Below are positions 36,042-46,305 of a stretch of 64,000 nucleotides of DNA, one piece after another (positions within the stretch are counted from its first letter, which is position 1; each line of letters opens with the position of its first letter). The DNA is from Polynucleobacter meluiroseus (GTDB taxonomy: Bacteria; Pseudomonadota; Gammaproteobacteria; Burkholderiales; Burkholderiaceae): positions 1 to 64,000 of the forward strand of contig CAMCUP010000002.1 in the NCBI GenBank assembly GCA_945878885.1, in the 5' to 3' direction. The notes below the pieces were generated by a model. It saw only the letters and a program-made list of their open reading frames with translations. It did not search any database and was not told the origin of the DNA. A program made the position numbers and the translations under genes.

Positions 36042-38467
36042 TTATAGTTTTCAAAGGAAGATGGTGGCAAGGCTTGAGGCGCTGGTTTATATCCGGGAAT
36101 ATTTAATTTCATAATATCAACTGGGTTATTACCAATACCGCCAAATCCTTTAAATTCTAGTTGAAACAAAATTTGTGTGTTAGTGGCTGCGTTGGTTAAA
36201 ACTTGTGAATATGCCATACGGATAGCCCAGCAATCTTGGTCATATTCTAATGCCGCCATGGTATTGAGGGTTTTACTTGCTAAAGCGTCATAACCCCAGC
36301 GCCCCATTACCGAAACATGTTTAGTAATGGGCCACTGTCCATAGGCACTGTATTGGTCGGTAGTGGTGGCTCCTGCAGAAACACCGGGCACTGGAACGGT
36401 CCAGACATTACGATAACCAAAGTTAATTAAACGCCCAGGGGTTGGGTTCCAACCTGCGCCAACACTAGATTGCACAAAGCGACTTAGCTGGGTATTAAAT
36501 TGACCAAATAAATCAAGATTAAAATTTCCCGGTAAACGTACAGTTCCTGCGCCTAATGTATCAGAATAGGTTGAGGGGTTTTGCACAGTGGTTGAGGTGG
36601 AAACTTTTTGCCCCTGAAATTGCTGTTGCTGCGCCACGATTACGGTAGCTCGTTCAGCGCCAGTTTGAGCATCTAGTAAACGACTGGTGAGGCCTAGGGT
36701 TGCTTTATTGGAATCTGATACACGGTCATTACCAATAAAAGTATTAGGTGCAAAAATTTGCGAAATACCAAAGCCTTGATCGCCTGTGTCAAAATTCGGT
36801 GCATTGCTTTGATTCACATACGGGGTATAAACATAGTAAGCACGAGGCTCTAATGTTAATAACATGTCGCGCCCAAAAAATCCTTTTAGCTCTGTAGCTT
36901 CTCGTTCAAATGCCATGCCACTATCAAGGGTAATGGTGGGAATAATAAAACCCTGCGCCGGCACCGCCCCTGGTGTTGAAGAAACAGCGCTATAGTTATT
37001 TGCCTGAAAAAATAATTTTGGGGTGAGGTAATACCCCGGAGTTGTTTGCGAGGCAGTGACGCCGCCTTTAATGACACTGCGGGTTGCATCGCTATAAGGG
37101 CCAGGGGCAGTGCCAGCTAAATTACCAGCAATGTTGTACTGAAAGCGGGTGAAATCGGCGTTAAAGAAAGCGTCGGGACCCTTAAATGCGCCGGTTGTAG
37201 GTAAATTTAAAAAGTTATTTTTAATATACGACGCTTTTATTTCCGGCAAAATGTTGTATGGCGCATAAACAATACTAGCGGGATCAGGTTGTAATGTTTG
37301 AAACGTTAGGGTACGTGCCGTAAAGTTCCAGCCATCAATCGCGTAATTAGTTCCTAGCTCCTGGCGAAACTGTGTCGAAACAGCTGCCGCAATTGAACGT
37401 GAAAAATCAATTGGGTAGGTGTTATCAGAAACTTTAGCCACATTGGCGTAGGCATTCCAACCTGGCAGAATTGCTTCGCGGTGTTGCCAATCATATTTCC
37501 AGCGCAAGGATTGAGTTAACTGATCATTCAGAATATCGGCTTGTAATGCGCCAGTATATTTTGGCTCTAGATAGCGTAAATTTCCACCCAACTGTAGGCC
37601 ACGATTGCTCATGTAGCGCGGCAAAATTAATAGATCGCGATTGGGGGCAATATTTAAATAGTACGGCTCTGTAACATCAATACCATTGGTCGTGTTATAG
37701 CCAGCGACTGGGGCTAAAAATCCAGAACGACGCTGATTGGAGGTTGGCAAGCTAATATAGGGAACATATAAAATCGGCACGTCAAAAAATCGCATCACGC
37801 CATCTCTAGCCGTCATGGTACGCTGCTCTTGATCAAGATCAACTCGACTCGCAGTAAAATACCAATCGAGATTATCAGGTGCACAGGTGGTATAAATTGG
37901 TCGATCTAATTGATAAATGTCTGCTGACGCTACCGTTAACTTATCTGCACGGCCGCGCACTCGGCTATCGCGAAACTCATAAGTCAAGTTATCCATACCG
38001 CCCTCACGAGCATCTATTCGCAACCGAGCTTTGGGTCCAGTAAAAATGACATTGTCTTTTACTAATTCTACATTTCCAATTAAATTTGCAGTATCAGTAT
38101 CTGGATCATATGTTATTTGATCGGCTTTCATCACAGTACTATTACGCCGTATTTGTGCGCGCCCTTGCAATTTCATTTCGCGCTCAATTACTCCATCAAT
38201 GGCGTCACTTGCTGTAAAAGTGAGTGCCTGATCATCGGGAATGGGTTTGCTAATACGCAATTGATCATCGAATTTCAAGCCCTTTTGATAACCCTTATCG
38301 GGAAATAAAGTGGACACTGAAGGGGCCGCTATTGGAGGGGGAATGACCGCAGTTTGGGCAACAGTTTCAGCTGCCAAGCGTAACAAGGTCACGCCCAAAA
38401 TCAATCGTACGCTGGGTGCAAACTGAACGGAGGCGCAAAGGCCGGCGCGACGGCGATAATGACTCAT
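36038..38467 (-). CDS. lptD: LPS-assembly outer-membrane protein LptD
   Basis: LptD forms the barrel that inserts lipopolysaccharide in the outer membrane. The 809-residue precursor has an N-terminal signal (cut near TVAQT), an OstA/jellyroll domain at about 90-230 (DPDTDTANLIGNVELV, GPKARLRIDAREGG) and a long C-terminal beta barrel with LPTSNQRRSGFLAP and YLNIAPNRDLLILPRYMSNRG. The end (MKLNIPGYKP) is close to the usual end. It is co-linear with surA. Its ATG lies only 34 bases from the amgK start on the other strand. Confidence 0.95.
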   Translation of the reverse strand: MSHYRRRAGLCASVQFAPSVRLILGVTLLRLAAETVAQTAVIPPPIAAPSVSTLFPDKGYQKGLKFDDQLRISKPIPDDQALTFTASDAIDGVIEREMKLQGRAQIRRNSTVMKADQITYDPDTDTANLIGNVELVKDNVIFTGPKARLRIDAREGGMDNLTYEFRDSRVRGRADKLTVASADIYQLDRPIYTTCAPDNLDWYFTASRVDLDQEQRTMTARDGVMRFFDVPILYVPYISLPTSNQRRSGFLAPVAGYNTTNGIDVTEPYYLNIAPNRDLLILPRYMSNRGLQLGGNLRYLEPKYTGALQADILNDQLTQSLRWKYDWQHREAILPGWNAYANVAKVSDNTYPIDFSRSIAAAVSTQFRQELGTNYAIDGWNFTARTLTFQTLQPDPASIVYAPYNILPEIKASYIKNNFLNLPTTGAFKGPDAFFNADFTRFQYNIAGNLAGTAPGPYSDATRSVIKGGVTASQTTPGYYLTPKLFFQANNYSAVSSTPGAVPAQGFIIPTITLDSGMAFEREATELKGFFGRDMLLTLEPRAYYVYTPYVNQSNAPNFDTGDQGFGISQIFAPNTFIGNDRVSDSNKATLGLTSRLLDAQTGAERATVIVAQQQQFQGQKVSTSTTVQNPSTYSDTLGAGTVRLPGNFNLDLFGQFNTQLSRFVQSSVGAGWNPTPGRLINFGYRNVWTVPVPGVSAGATTTDQYSAYGQWPITKHVSVMGRWGYDALASKTLNTMAALEYDQDCWAIRMAYSQVLTNAATNTQILFQLEFKGFGGIGNNPVDIMKLNIPGYKPAPQALPPSSFENYK

Positions 38468-38500
38468 AAATCTAGACTCGACTTATTATACGAACCGACC

Positions 38501-39490
38501 ATGCCTGATTCTCGCTTATCTTCGCTACGCCAATGGCTAGGGGCTTTAGACCTGCCCTGGCAAATGGATCTAGGCTCTTTGGCGCCGGCCTCGGCCGATG
38601 CTAGCTTTCGCCGTTATTTCCGCATTCAGTCTAATAGCGCAGATTATTCATCGCTGATCATCATGGATGCCCCACCCGATAAAGAGCCAATTGAACCTTT
38701 TGTTAGGGTGGCTCGCTTATTTGCTCAAGCTCAATTAAATGTGCCCCTTGTTCTGGCAGAAAATAGCTTGGCAGGTTTTCTATTGTTAAGCGACTTAGGC
38801 ACCACTACTTACCTAGATCACCTTAAGCCAAATAATGCTGAAAAACTCTACAAAGATGCCGTCATAGCGTTAGTGCAATTGCAATTAGCAAGCCAAGCAA
38901 ATGCTTTACCAGAATACAGTGCTGAACTTTTACAGCGCGAACTCGATTTATTTCCAGAGTGGTATTTAAAGCGTCACCTGAATTTAAATTTGTCCACCCA
39001 CCAACAAGCTGAATTAAAAACTTGCTTTAATTTGCTCCTTAAAAATAATTTAGCGCAAAGTAAGGTATTCGTACACCGTGACTATCACTCCCGTAATTTG
39101 ATGTTTACCGTAGACCACAATCCGGGTATTTTGGATTTTCAAGATGCAGTTTTTGGCCCCATTACTTATGATCTATCGTCTCTCTTACGTGATGCTTATA
39201 TTGAATGGCCTGAGGAACAAATACTCAATTGGCTCATTTTTTACTGGGAAAGTGCACGTCGAGTGGGATTGCCAGTACCGACTGACTTTGGTGATTTTTT
39301 TCGTGACTTTGAATGGATGGGCTTGCAGCGCCACTTAAAAATATTAGGTATCTTTGCTCGTTTAAATTATCGCGATGGTAAGGATAATTACCTGCTAGCT
39401 ATTCCCTTAGTTTTACGCTATGCCCTTAATGTTGCCAATCGGTATGCCGAATTAAAACCCCTTGCGCGCATTTTAGCGCCACTAAACTAA
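38501..39490 (+). CDS. amgK: N-acetylmuramate/N-acetylglucosamine kinase AmgK
   Basis: AmgK phosphorylates MurNAc at the anomeric position in cell-wall recycling. The protein is of the APH kinase fold: FVHRDYHSRNLMF is the catalytic loop and GILDFQDAVFGPITYDLSSLLRDAY carries the metal-binding Asp. The ATG at 38501 gives 329 residues; an ATG at 38459 is in frame but would overlap the lptD start. The gene overlaps murU by one base, and the lptD/amgK-murU arrangement is a known one. It gives the pathway that bypasses de novo UDP-MurNAc synthesis. Confidence 0.9.
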   Translation: MPDSRLSSLRQWLGALDLPWQMDLGSLAPASADASFRRYFRIQSNSADYSSLIIMDAPPDKEPIEPFVRVARLFAQAQLNVPLVLAENSLAGFLLLSDLGTTTYLDHLKPNNAEKLYKDAVIALVQLQLASQANALPEYSAELLQRELDLFPEWYLKRHLNLNLSTHQQAELKTCFNLLLKNNLAQSKVFVHRDYHSRNLMFTVDHNPGILDFQDAVFGPITYDLSSLLRDAYIEWPEEQILNWLIFYWESARRVGLPVPTDFGDFFRDFEWMGLQRHLKILGIFARLNYRDGKDNYLLAIPLVLRYALNVANRYAELKPLARILAPLN

Positions 39491-40260
39491 TGCCAATTTC
39501 AGGATCTATTCCCTGTTTAATACTTGCTGCCGGACGGGGCGAGCGGATGCGTCCGTTAACTGATTTCTTACCGAAACCGCTGTTAGAGGTTCAGGGTAAA
39601 TCATTGTTGACTTGGCATCTAGAAAATTTACAAGTTAGTGACATTCAACATGTGGTCATTAATCTTGCTTGGCTGGGTGAAAAAATTAGTGCCGCACTTG
39701 GGTCAGGAATACGCTTTGGTTTACACATTGACTATTCACCTGAAAATGAAGCCCTTGAAACTGCAGGAGGAATTTGCCAAGCCTTGCCCATATTAAATCC
39801 AGAGGATTATTTCATCGTGATTAATGGCGATATTTTTTGCCCCAATTTTCCAATTCAGCATTTAGTCGCTGTTTTAGCCCAAATGCGGTTAGCAAGTTCG
39901 AGAAAATTGGCTCATTTGATTCTGGTGCCCAATCCTAGTCAACATCCGGATGGCGATTTTTACCTGCAGGGTGATCTGGTTTGGGCTGATGAGGCAGCTA
40001 AAATGGTTATGCCCAATGGACTTAATCAGACAGCCAAGTTGAGCCTAAATGTTGAGCGCTTAACTTTTTCGGGTATTGGAATTTACCATCGAGAGCTATT
40101 TAAAGGCTTGGTTCCGGGTGAAAAGGTTAAATTAGCGCCCTTATTAATAAGTGCAATGGCAAAAAACCAAGTGACTGGTGAAAAATATTTGGGTTCATGG
40201 CACGATGTAGGTAGTCCAGAGCGTCTTATTAAGCTTAATCGGGCTATAAATAACCCATGA
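39490..40260 (+). CDS. murU: N-acetylmuramate-1-phosphate uridylyltransferase MurU
   Basis: MurU joins UTP and MurNAc-1-P to give UDP-MurNAc. The 256-residue protein is a nucleotidyltransferase with LILAAGRGERMRPLTDFLPKPLLEV at the N-terminus, and the metal-binding Asp in FIVINGDIFC. It is coupled to amgK at its start and to pepP by four bases at its end. Confidence 0.9.
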   Translation: MPISGSIPCLILAAGRGERMRPLTDFLPKPLLEVQGKSLLTWHLENLQVSDIQHVVINLAWLGEKISAALGSGIRFGLHIDYSPENEALETAGGICQALPILNPEDYFIVINGDIFCPNFPIQHLVAVLAQMRLASSRKLAHLILVPNPSQHPDGDFYLQGDLVWADEAAKMVMPNGLNQTAKLSLNVERLTFSGIGIYHRELFKGLVPGEKVKLAPLLISAMAKNQVTGEKYLGSWHDVGSPERLIKLNRAINNP

Positions 40261-41639
40261 ATTCACCTAAAACCTCCTTTAATGCCAATATTTATAGAAC
40301 TCGGCGTGCCCGCTTAGCCGAGTTAATGCGTCAGCAGGCTGGAGGGGGTCTAGCCTTAATTGCAACGGCGCCAGCAGCTTATCGTAATCGTGATAGCGAT
40401 TATCCCTATCGTCATGACAGTGATTTTTTCTATCTCACAGGTTTTGACGAGCCTGACGCAACTCTTGCCCTAAATGTTAGTGACTCACAGATTGAATCAC
40501 ACCTATTTTGCCGGCCGAAAGACCCAGAACGAGAAATTTGGGATGGCTTGCGCTTAGGGCCAGAAGCTGCGCCAGAATTACTTGGCATTGATTTTGCTCA
40601 TGCCAATCAAACGCTCGATAGCAAATTACCAGAGCTATTAGCTAATCAAACTGCCTTATATACCCGTTTTGCAAATAGCGCTGAAAGTGATCGGCGTGTT
40701 CGGCATTGGATTGATCAAGTTCGAAAGCAGTCGCGAGCAGGCATTAATGCACCGTCACAGTTGCACGACATTGAAGCCCTAGTGCATGAAATGCGCCTCA
40801 TTAAAAGCCCAGATGAAATTGCTATCATGCGCCAAGCAGCTGCAATTTCTGCGCAAGCACACGTCCGCGCAATGCGCATGTGCCGCCCTGGTATGCACGA
40901 ATACCAAATTGAGGCAGAGCTTTTGCATGAGTTTCGGCATAGCGGAGCACAAAGCGTAGCCTACAACAGCATTGTGGCAACAGGAGCAAATGCCTGTATC
41001 TTGCACTACCGGGCCGGCGCTACTGAGTTAAGGGCAGGCGAGCTCTGTTTAATTGATGCCGGTTGTGAGCTTGATGGCTATGCTTCCGATATCACCCGCA
41101 CCTTTCCAGTAAACGGGGTTTTTTCGGGCCCACAAAGGGCCTTATATGACATTACTGAGGCAGCGCAAGCGGCGGCAATTGCTGCTACTAAAGTCGGCAA
41201 TACTTTTATTCAACCCCACGAAGCTGCCTTGCGCGTCTTAACCCAAGGCTTAATTGACGAAAAACTAATCGCCTTAAGCGAAGTGGGATCACTTGACAAT
41301 GCTCTTGAGCTTGCTGCCTATCGACCTTTTTATATGCACCGAACAAGCCATTGGTTGGGTATGGATGTACATGATGTCGGTTCTTATCGAGAACCTAGTG
41401 CAGATCTGGCACTACATAATCAAGATAAACCTTGGCGCAAGTTACAAGCGGGAATGGTCATTACCATTGAGCCTGGTTTATATATTCGTCCAGCAAACAC
41501 TGTTCCTGAAGCGTTTTGGAATATTGGTATTCGGATTGAAGATGATGCTGTCATTACAGCGCAAGGTTGCGAGCTGATTTCTCGCGGCGTACCAGTGCTT
41601 GCAAGCGAAATTGAAAACCTCATGCACGAGTCAAAGTGA
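40257..41639 (+). CDS. pepP: Xaa-Pro aminopeptidase (aminopeptidase P)
   Basis: PepP removes N-terminal residues that precede proline. The 460-residue protein has an N-terminal AMP_N domain (about 5-140) and a C-terminal pita-bread metallopeptidase. The metal ligands are visible in LIDAGCELDGYASDITRTFP (two Asp), HWLGMDVHDVG (His), ITIEPGLY (Glu) and GIRIEDD (Glu). It overlaps murU by four bases and the hydroxylase by four (GTGA). Confidence 0.94.
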   Translation: MNSPKTSFNANIYRTRRARLAELMRQQAGGGLALIATAPAAYRNRDSDYPYRHDSDFFYLTGFDEPDATLALNVSDSQIESHLFCRPKDPEREIWDGLRLGPEAAPELLGIDFAHANQTLDSKLPELLANQTALYTRFANSAESDRRVRHWIDQVRKQSRAGINAPSQLHDIEALVHEMRLIKSPDEIAIMRQAAAISAQAHVRAMRMCRPGMHEYQIEAELLHEFRHSGAQSVAYNSIVATGANACILHYRAGATELRAGELCLIDAGCELDGYASDITRTFPVNGVFSGPQRALYDITEAAQAAAIAATKVGNTFIQPHEAALRVLTQGLIDEKLIALSEVGSLDNALELAAYRPFYMHRTSHWLGMDVHDVGSYREPSADLALHNQDKPWRKLQAGMVITIEPGLYIRPANTVPEAFWNIGIRIEDDAVITAQGCELISRGVPVLASEIENLMHESK

Positions 41640-42829
41640 ATTTAAGTGCAAATGCCCCAAGATGGGATGTGATTATTCAAGGTGGTGGGCCAGTGGGTTT
41701 AGCCTGTGCCGCTTGGTGCCTTCAACAATTACCTACTTTAAAATTGGTATTGCTTGATCGTAATCCGAGTACCGATGAAACCCTAAGCAATGGAGATATA
41801 CGTAGCGATACCCGCGGAATTGCACTTTCGCATGGTAGTAAATTATTGCTCGATACGATTCAGGCGTGGCCACCTAATTGCCCTGAAATTCATCGGGTAC
41901 ACGTATCGCAAGCAGGTCGTTTTGGTCGCGCCATAATGACACGTGAAGAATTAAATCAAGATGCACTTGGTCATATTGCTCGCTATCGTGATATCCACCT
42001 TACATTACGTCAGGCCTTGCGAAAACTACAACCATCTAGCCCGCACTTTTCTTGGATACACAACAATGAAAATCCCGACTTAGCAAGTCAAATCGAGTCG
42101 GCAGAGAGTGCTTGCGTTGTGCATGCGGAAGGGGGACTATTTAACCACCAAGAATGGGTTGAAGCGGGACATAACTACCATCAAACCGCCCTTGTTGGTT
42201 TAGTTGAAGTAGATCAGCGGCAAGCTCATCAAGCTTGGGAGCGGTTTACTCCTGAAGGTCCACTGGCCTTGCTTCCAAGTCATGCGGGCGAGTATTTCTT
42301 AAATTTAGTATGGTGCAGTACGCCTAGCACTGCGCTACAACGTCTTGAACTCGATGAACCTGAATTTTTAGCTGCTTTACAACAACAATTTGGTAGTCGC
42401 TTAGGCCGGTTTATTGGTGTGCGCGAGCGCAGGCTTTATGAGCTTGGCTTAAATTACCGCAAAGAAGTTGTGCTAGGTAAAGAAGTCTGGATTGGTAATG
42501 CCGCACAAACTTTACATCCTGTAGCTGGTCAAGGTCTTAATTTAGGTTTACGCGACGCTTACTTGTTAGCAGAAAAATTAGCTTGGATTTTTGCACGCCC
42601 AGCGCAAGCTAGCCAAACTAATTCGATTAATAGTGCCTTACTCGAGTATGCTCTTACACGCAATGCTGATCGTAAAGCAACCATTGGGATTACTGATTTT
42701 TTAGCACGTATTTTTACCTCAAAATTTTTACCGGTAGTCCTTACCCGCGGTTTAGCATTATCTGCTTTGCAATGGTTGCCACCTTTAAAAACCAGTCTTG
42801 CCAGACAAATGATGTTTGGCCGACGCTAA
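41636..42829 (+). CDS. UbiH/UbiF-type FAD-dependent hydroxylase
   Basis: The GTG start overlaps the pepP stop. The 397-residue flavoprotein has the N-terminal FAD site GGGPVGLACAAWC and the C-terminal signature GNAAQTLHPVAGQGLNLGLRDA, which in most family members reads GDAAH; here Asn and Gln replace Asp and His. Members hydroxylate the ubiquinone ring. Which ring position it serves (UbiH, UbiF or UbiI) cannot be settled by eye. In E. coli too, ubiH follows pepP. Confidence 0.83.
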   Translation: MNLSANAPRWDVIIQGGGPVGLACAAWCLQQLPTLKLVLLDRNPSTDETLSNGDIRSDTRGIALSHGSKLLLDTIQAWPPNCPEIHRVHVSQAGRFGRAIMTREELNQDALGHIARYRDIHLTLRQALRKLQPSSPHFSWIHNNENPDLASQIESAESACVVHAEGGLFNHQEWVEAGHNYHQTALVGLVEVDQRQAHQAWERFTPEGPLALLPSHAGEYFLNLVWCSTPSTALQRLELDEPEFLAALQQQFGSRLGRFIGVRERRLYELGLNYRKEVVLGKEVWIGNAAQTLHPVAGQGLNLGLRDAYLLAEKLAWIFARPAQASQTNSINSALLEYALTRNADRKATIGITDFLARIFTSKFLPVVLTRGLALSALQWLPPLKTSLARQMMFGRR

Positions 42830-42856
42830 AGCTGTGCATGCAGTAGCGCATTTTTT

Positions 42857-42879
42857 AACTGCTTAAAATTTAAGCAGTT
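42857..42879. repeat. Perfect palindrome between hydroxylase and dusB
   Basis: AACTGCTTAAA and TTTAAGCAGTT are exact reverse complements around a single A. A T-run lies on its left side but none on its right, so it is not a standard terminator for the upstream plus-strand gene. It could be a protein-binding operator or a transcript hairpin ahead of dusB-fis. Confidence 0.55.
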
Positions 42880-42937
42880 GCTCACGTCACTATGCTAAAG
42901 TGTCATCCTACCCACTGCAATGTGCCTAAGCTCAACC

Positions 42938-43954
42938 ATGAAAATTGGATCCTACGAATTAAGCAATCGACTTTTTGTTGCCCCAATGGCGGGTGTAACC
43001 GATCGTCCTTTTAGGCAATTGTGCAAAAAACTGGGTGCTGGCTACGCAGTATCAGAAATGATTGCCTCTAATGCCCTATTGTGGAAAAGTGAAAAAACCC
43101 AACGGCGGGCAAATCATGAAGGTGAGTTTGCACCTATCGCTGTTCAAATTGCTGGCGCTGACCCAGCCATGATGGCAGCAGCAGCTCGTATTAACGTTGA
43201 CCAAGGCGCGCAAATTATTGACATCAATATGGGCTGTCCAGCCAAAAAAGTTTGTAATGTAGCGGCTGGCTCGGCGCTGATGAAAAATGAAATACTAGTT
43301 GGCAAAATACTTGATGCCGTGATTCAAGCGGTTGGTGTTGGTGCTGATGCCGTACCAGTTAGTTTAAAAATTCGCACCGGCTGGGATCGTGATCACAAAA
43401 ATGCTATGGCGATTGCCTGCATTGCTGAGTCTGCCGGTATTAGTGCATTAACTATTCATGGGCGCACCCGCGCTGATCTCTTTCATGGTGCAGCAGAATA
43501 CGAGCAAATTACTGCAGTTAAAGCGCGGGTTGGAATACCGGTAATTGCCAATGGCGACATTGATAGCCCACAAAAAGCTCAGGCTGTTTTAGAACAAACC
43601 AAAGCTGATGCAATTATGATTGGACGCGCAGCCCAAGGGAGGCCCTGGATCTTTCGTGAAATTCAACATTACCTGAACACTGACACAATGTTAGCTTCGC
43701 CGGAAACTCATGAAATCCAACAGATCATGAATGACCATTTGCTTGATCATTATGCTTTTTATGGTGAATACACTGGCTTACGTACTGCGCGTAAACACAT
43801 TGGCTGGTATTGCAAGGGTTTGCGAAACTCGCATGCCTTTCGGCAACGCATGAATACTGCTGACGATTGCCGCAGCCAATTAGCAATGGTCAATGATTTT
43901 TTTGCTGAAATGCAAGTACATTCTAAGCGTTTACTATTTCTTGAGGCTGCTTAA
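42938..43954 (+). CDS. dusB: tRNA-dihydrouridine synthase B
   Basis: DusB reduces uridine in the tRNA D-loop, using FMN and NADPH. The ATG at 42938 gives MKIGSYELSNRLFVAPMAGVTD, the usual start; an ATG at 42920 is upstream. Family signatures DINMGCPAKKVCNVAAGSALM (with catalytic Cys), ALTIHGRTRADLF and IMIGRAAQGRPW are present. The 338 residues are normal. It lies directly before fis, the conserved dusB-fis pair. Confidence 0.94.
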   Translation: MKIGSYELSNRLFVAPMAGVTDRPFRQLCKKLGAGYAVSEMIASNALLWKSEKTQRRANHEGEFAPIAVQIAGADPAMMAAAARINVDQGAQIIDINMGCPAKKVCNVAAGSALMKNEILVGKILDAVIQAVGVGADAVPVSLKIRTGWDRDHKNAMAIACIAESAGISALTIHGRTRADLFHGAAEYEQITAVKARVGIPVIANGDIDSPQKAQAVLEQTKADAIMIGRAAQGRPWIFREIQHYLNTDTMLASPETHEIQQIMNDHLLDHYAFYGEYTGLRTARKHIGWYCKGLRNSHAFRQRMNTADDCRSQLAMVNDFFAEMQVHSKRLLFLEAA

Positions 43955-43965
43955 TATTTTTAACT

Positions 43966-44205
43966 ATGCCTAATAAAAATCCAATTTCTGTCTGCGTTCA
44001 GGCTCAGTTACAAGTTTATCTAGATGACCTCAAGGGTACAGCGCCCAGCGATATCTATGAGATGGTACTCAATGTTGTTGAAAAACCCATGCTTGAAACC
44101 GTCATGCGCCACGCCAATCAAAACCAATCGCTAGCAGCACAGTATCTTGGTCTTAATCGCAATACCTTGCATAAAAAATTACGGCAATACCATTTAATTA
44201 AATAG
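43966..44205 (+). CDS. fis: Fis family DNA-binding protein
   Basis: This 79-residue protein is a short Fis: [24 protein letters not shown] is the helix-turn-helix, and the four-helix dimer part precedes it. Fis bends DNA and tunes rRNA and recombination genes. The size and the place just after dusB are the conserved arrangement. The N-terminal beta arms of E. coli Fis (98 residues) are shorter here. Confidence 0.92.
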   Translation: MPNKNPISVCVQAQLQVYLDDLKGTAPSDIYEMVLNVVEKPMLETVMRHANQNQSLAAQYLGLNRNTLHKKLRQYHLIK

Positions 44206-44225
44206 GCCCATCTAAACTATTCGCA

Positions 44226-45818
44226 ATGATTCAAACTGCCCTACTTTCAGTCTCTGATAAAACAGGTATTTTGCCTTTAGCTAAGGCCTTGCATGAGCTC
44301 GGTGTCAAGTTAATTTCAACTGGTGGTACCGCTAAATTATTGGTCGATAACAAAATCCCCGTGCTTGAAGTATCTTCTTTAACGCAGTTTCCTGAAATGC
44401 TCGATGGTCGGGTGAAAACCCTTCACCCCATGGTACACGGCGGGTTGCTAGCAAGGCGCGATTCACCCGAGCATATGGCGGCCCTAAAAGAGCATGGCAT
44501 TCAAACGATTGATCTCTTGGTTATTAATTTATATCCCTTTAATGCTACAGTCGCAAAAGAAACGTGTGAGTTTGCCGATGCAGTAGAAAATATTGATATT
44601 GGTGGCCCTGCGATGTTGCGTGCGGCTGCAAAAAATCATCAAGATGTGACAGTATTAATTTCTCCAGAAGATTATGCAGGCGTATTAACTGAAATGCGGC
44701 AACATCAGAATGCAGTTTCTTATTCTACTAATTTACGCTTAGCTAAAAAGGTTTTTGCTCATACGGCTCAGTATGATGGCGCGATCGCTAACTACTTATC
44801 TGCTTTAGACGACCGTCTCGATCATCAACAGCGCTCACTTTTTCCCAATACCTTGCATTTAGCCTTTGAAAAAGTGCAAGAGATGCGTTATGGCGAAAAC
44901 CCCCATCAAGCTGCTGCCTTCTATCGTGATATCAATTTCATTCCGGGTGCTTTAGCAAATTATCAGCAAATACAAGGTAAGGCCTTGTCTTACAACAATA
45001 TTGCTGATGCTGATACTGCTTGGGAATGTGTCAAAAGTTTTCTGCCCACAGAAAAATCCTTGGGCGAAAACTCGATTGCTTGTGTAATTGTTAAACATGC
45101 GAACCCGTGTGGGGTTGCGCTGGGTTCAAGTGCACTTGAGGCTTATCAAAAGGCTTGGAAAACTGATCCAACTTCGGCCTTTGGCGGCATCATTGCGCTG
45201 AACACCGTTTGTGATGGTACAGCTGCTGAGGAAATTACAAAGCAATTTGTTGAAGTGTTAATTGCCCCGAGTTTTACTGCTGAAGCAAAAGCTGTCTTTG
45301 CTAACAAAGAAAATGTGCGCTTACTAGAGATTTCATTAGCACATGCTACTAACTCCTATGATTTTAAACGAGTAGGTGGTGGTCTTTTAGTGCAAACGTC
45401 CGATACGAAAAATTGTTCGCCCGCTGAATTTAAGGTCGTTACAGAACGCCAACCCAGCTCACAAGAACTGCAAGACCTGCTATTTGCTTGGCGAGTTGCG
45501 AAATTTGTAAAGTCAAATGCCATTGTGTATTGCAGCAATGGCATGACTTTAGGCATCGGGGCTGGCCAAATGAGTCGAGTTGATTCGACGCGTATTGCCA
45601 AAATTAAAGCCGAGCATGCAGGCTTAAATTTAATCGGCTCAGTAGTGGCTAGCGATGCTTTTTTCCCTTTTCGTGATGGTCTTGATGTAGTGGTAGCAAC
45701 GGGTGCCACTAGTGTCATTCAGCCAGGCGGCAGCATGCGCGATGATGAAATTATTGCGGCTGCGAATGAAACAGGTATTGCCATGGTCTTTACTGGCGTT
45801 CGCCATTTCCGTCACTAA
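44226..45818 (+). CDS. purH: Bifunctional AICAR transformylase/IMP cyclohydrolase
   Basis: PurH does the last two steps of purine synthesis. The 530-residue protein has the MGS-like IMP cyclohydrolase part (about 1-200, [31 protein letters not shown]) and the AICAR transformylase part ([48 protein letters not shown]). Length is normal. It follows fis by 21 bases, and ruvC begins four bases after its stop. Confidence 0.97.
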   Translation: MIQTALLSVSDKTGILPLAKALHELGVKLISTGGTAKLLVDNKIPVLEVSSLTQFPEMLDGRVKTLHPMVHGGLLARRDSPEHMAALKEHGIQTIDLLVINLYPFNATVAKETCEFADAVENIDIGGPAMLRAAAKNHQDVTVLISPEDYAGVLTEMRQHQNAVSYSTNLRLAKKVFAHTAQYDGAIANYLSALDDRLDHQQRSLFPNTLHLAFEKVQEMRYGENPHQAAAFYRDINFIPGALANYQQIQGKALSYNNIADADTAWECVKSFLPTEKSLGENSIACVIVKHANPCGVALGSSALEAYQKAWKTDPTSAFGGIIALNTVCDGTAAEEITKQFVEVLIAPSFTAEAKAVFANKENVRLLEISLAHATNSYDFKRVGGGLLVQTSDTKNCSPAEFKVVTERQPSSQELQDLLFAWRVAKFVKSNAIVYCSNGMTLGIGAGQMSRVDSTRIAKIKAEHAGLNLIGSVVASDAFFPFRDGLDVVVATGATSVIQPGGSMRDDEIIAAANETGIAMVFTGVRHFRH

Positions 45819-45822
45819 GCCG

Positions 45823-46296
45823 ATGCGTTGGATCGGCATCGACCCAGGCTTACGTACAACTGGGTTTGGCATTATTGATGTTGATGGACAACAATTGCGC
45901 TATGTAGCATCAGGGACGATTCAAAGTGGCGATCCTAGTAAAGGATTGCCTGAGCGACTTGGCACCCTCTATGTAGGAATCAAAGAAGTTTTAGAGCAAT
46001 ATCAGCCAGAGGCCGCTGCAATTGAAGAGGTATTTTTAAATGTTAATCCCCGCTCGACCTTAATGTTAGGGCAAGCACGTGGCGCGGTCATTGCCGCCTT
46101 AGTATCTGCAAAACTACCCGTCGCTGAATACAGTGCTTTACGCGTCAAGCAGTCGATTGTTGGGACTGGCCGTGCTGCCAAAGCTCAAATGCAAGAGATG
46201 ATTAAACGCTTATTACGCCTTAATCGTGCGCCTGGAACCGATGCCTCTGATGCCTTGGGTGTGGCAATTTGTGCTGCCCATCACTTCAAAGGATAA
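45823..46296 (+). CDS. ruvC: Holliday junction resolvase RuvC
   Basis: RuvC cuts Holliday junctions as a dimer. The ATG at 45823 gives [16 protein letters not shown]; longer frames from upstream overlap purH and are not needed. The catalytic acidic residues are visible: Asp7, Glu68/Glu69 in [13 protein letters not shown], Asp140 and Asp143 in GTDASDALG. The 157 residues are slightly short of E. coli RuvC (173). ruvA and ruvB follow in order. Confidence 0.96.
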   Translation: MRWIGIDPGLRTTGFGIIDVDGQQLRYVASGTIQSGDPSKGLPERLGTLYVGIKEVLEQYQPEAAAIEEVFLNVNPRSTLMLGQARGAVIAALVSAKLPVAEYSALRVKQSIVGTGRAAKAQMQEMIKRLLRLNRAPGTDASDALGVAICAAHHFKG

Positions 46297-46305
46297 TAGC
46301 TAGCT

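Noticed and set aside
45703-45822. Longer RuvC frame starting inside purH
   Set aside because: The added 40 residues are unlike any RuvC, and the ATG at 45823 gives the standard MRWIGIDPG start.
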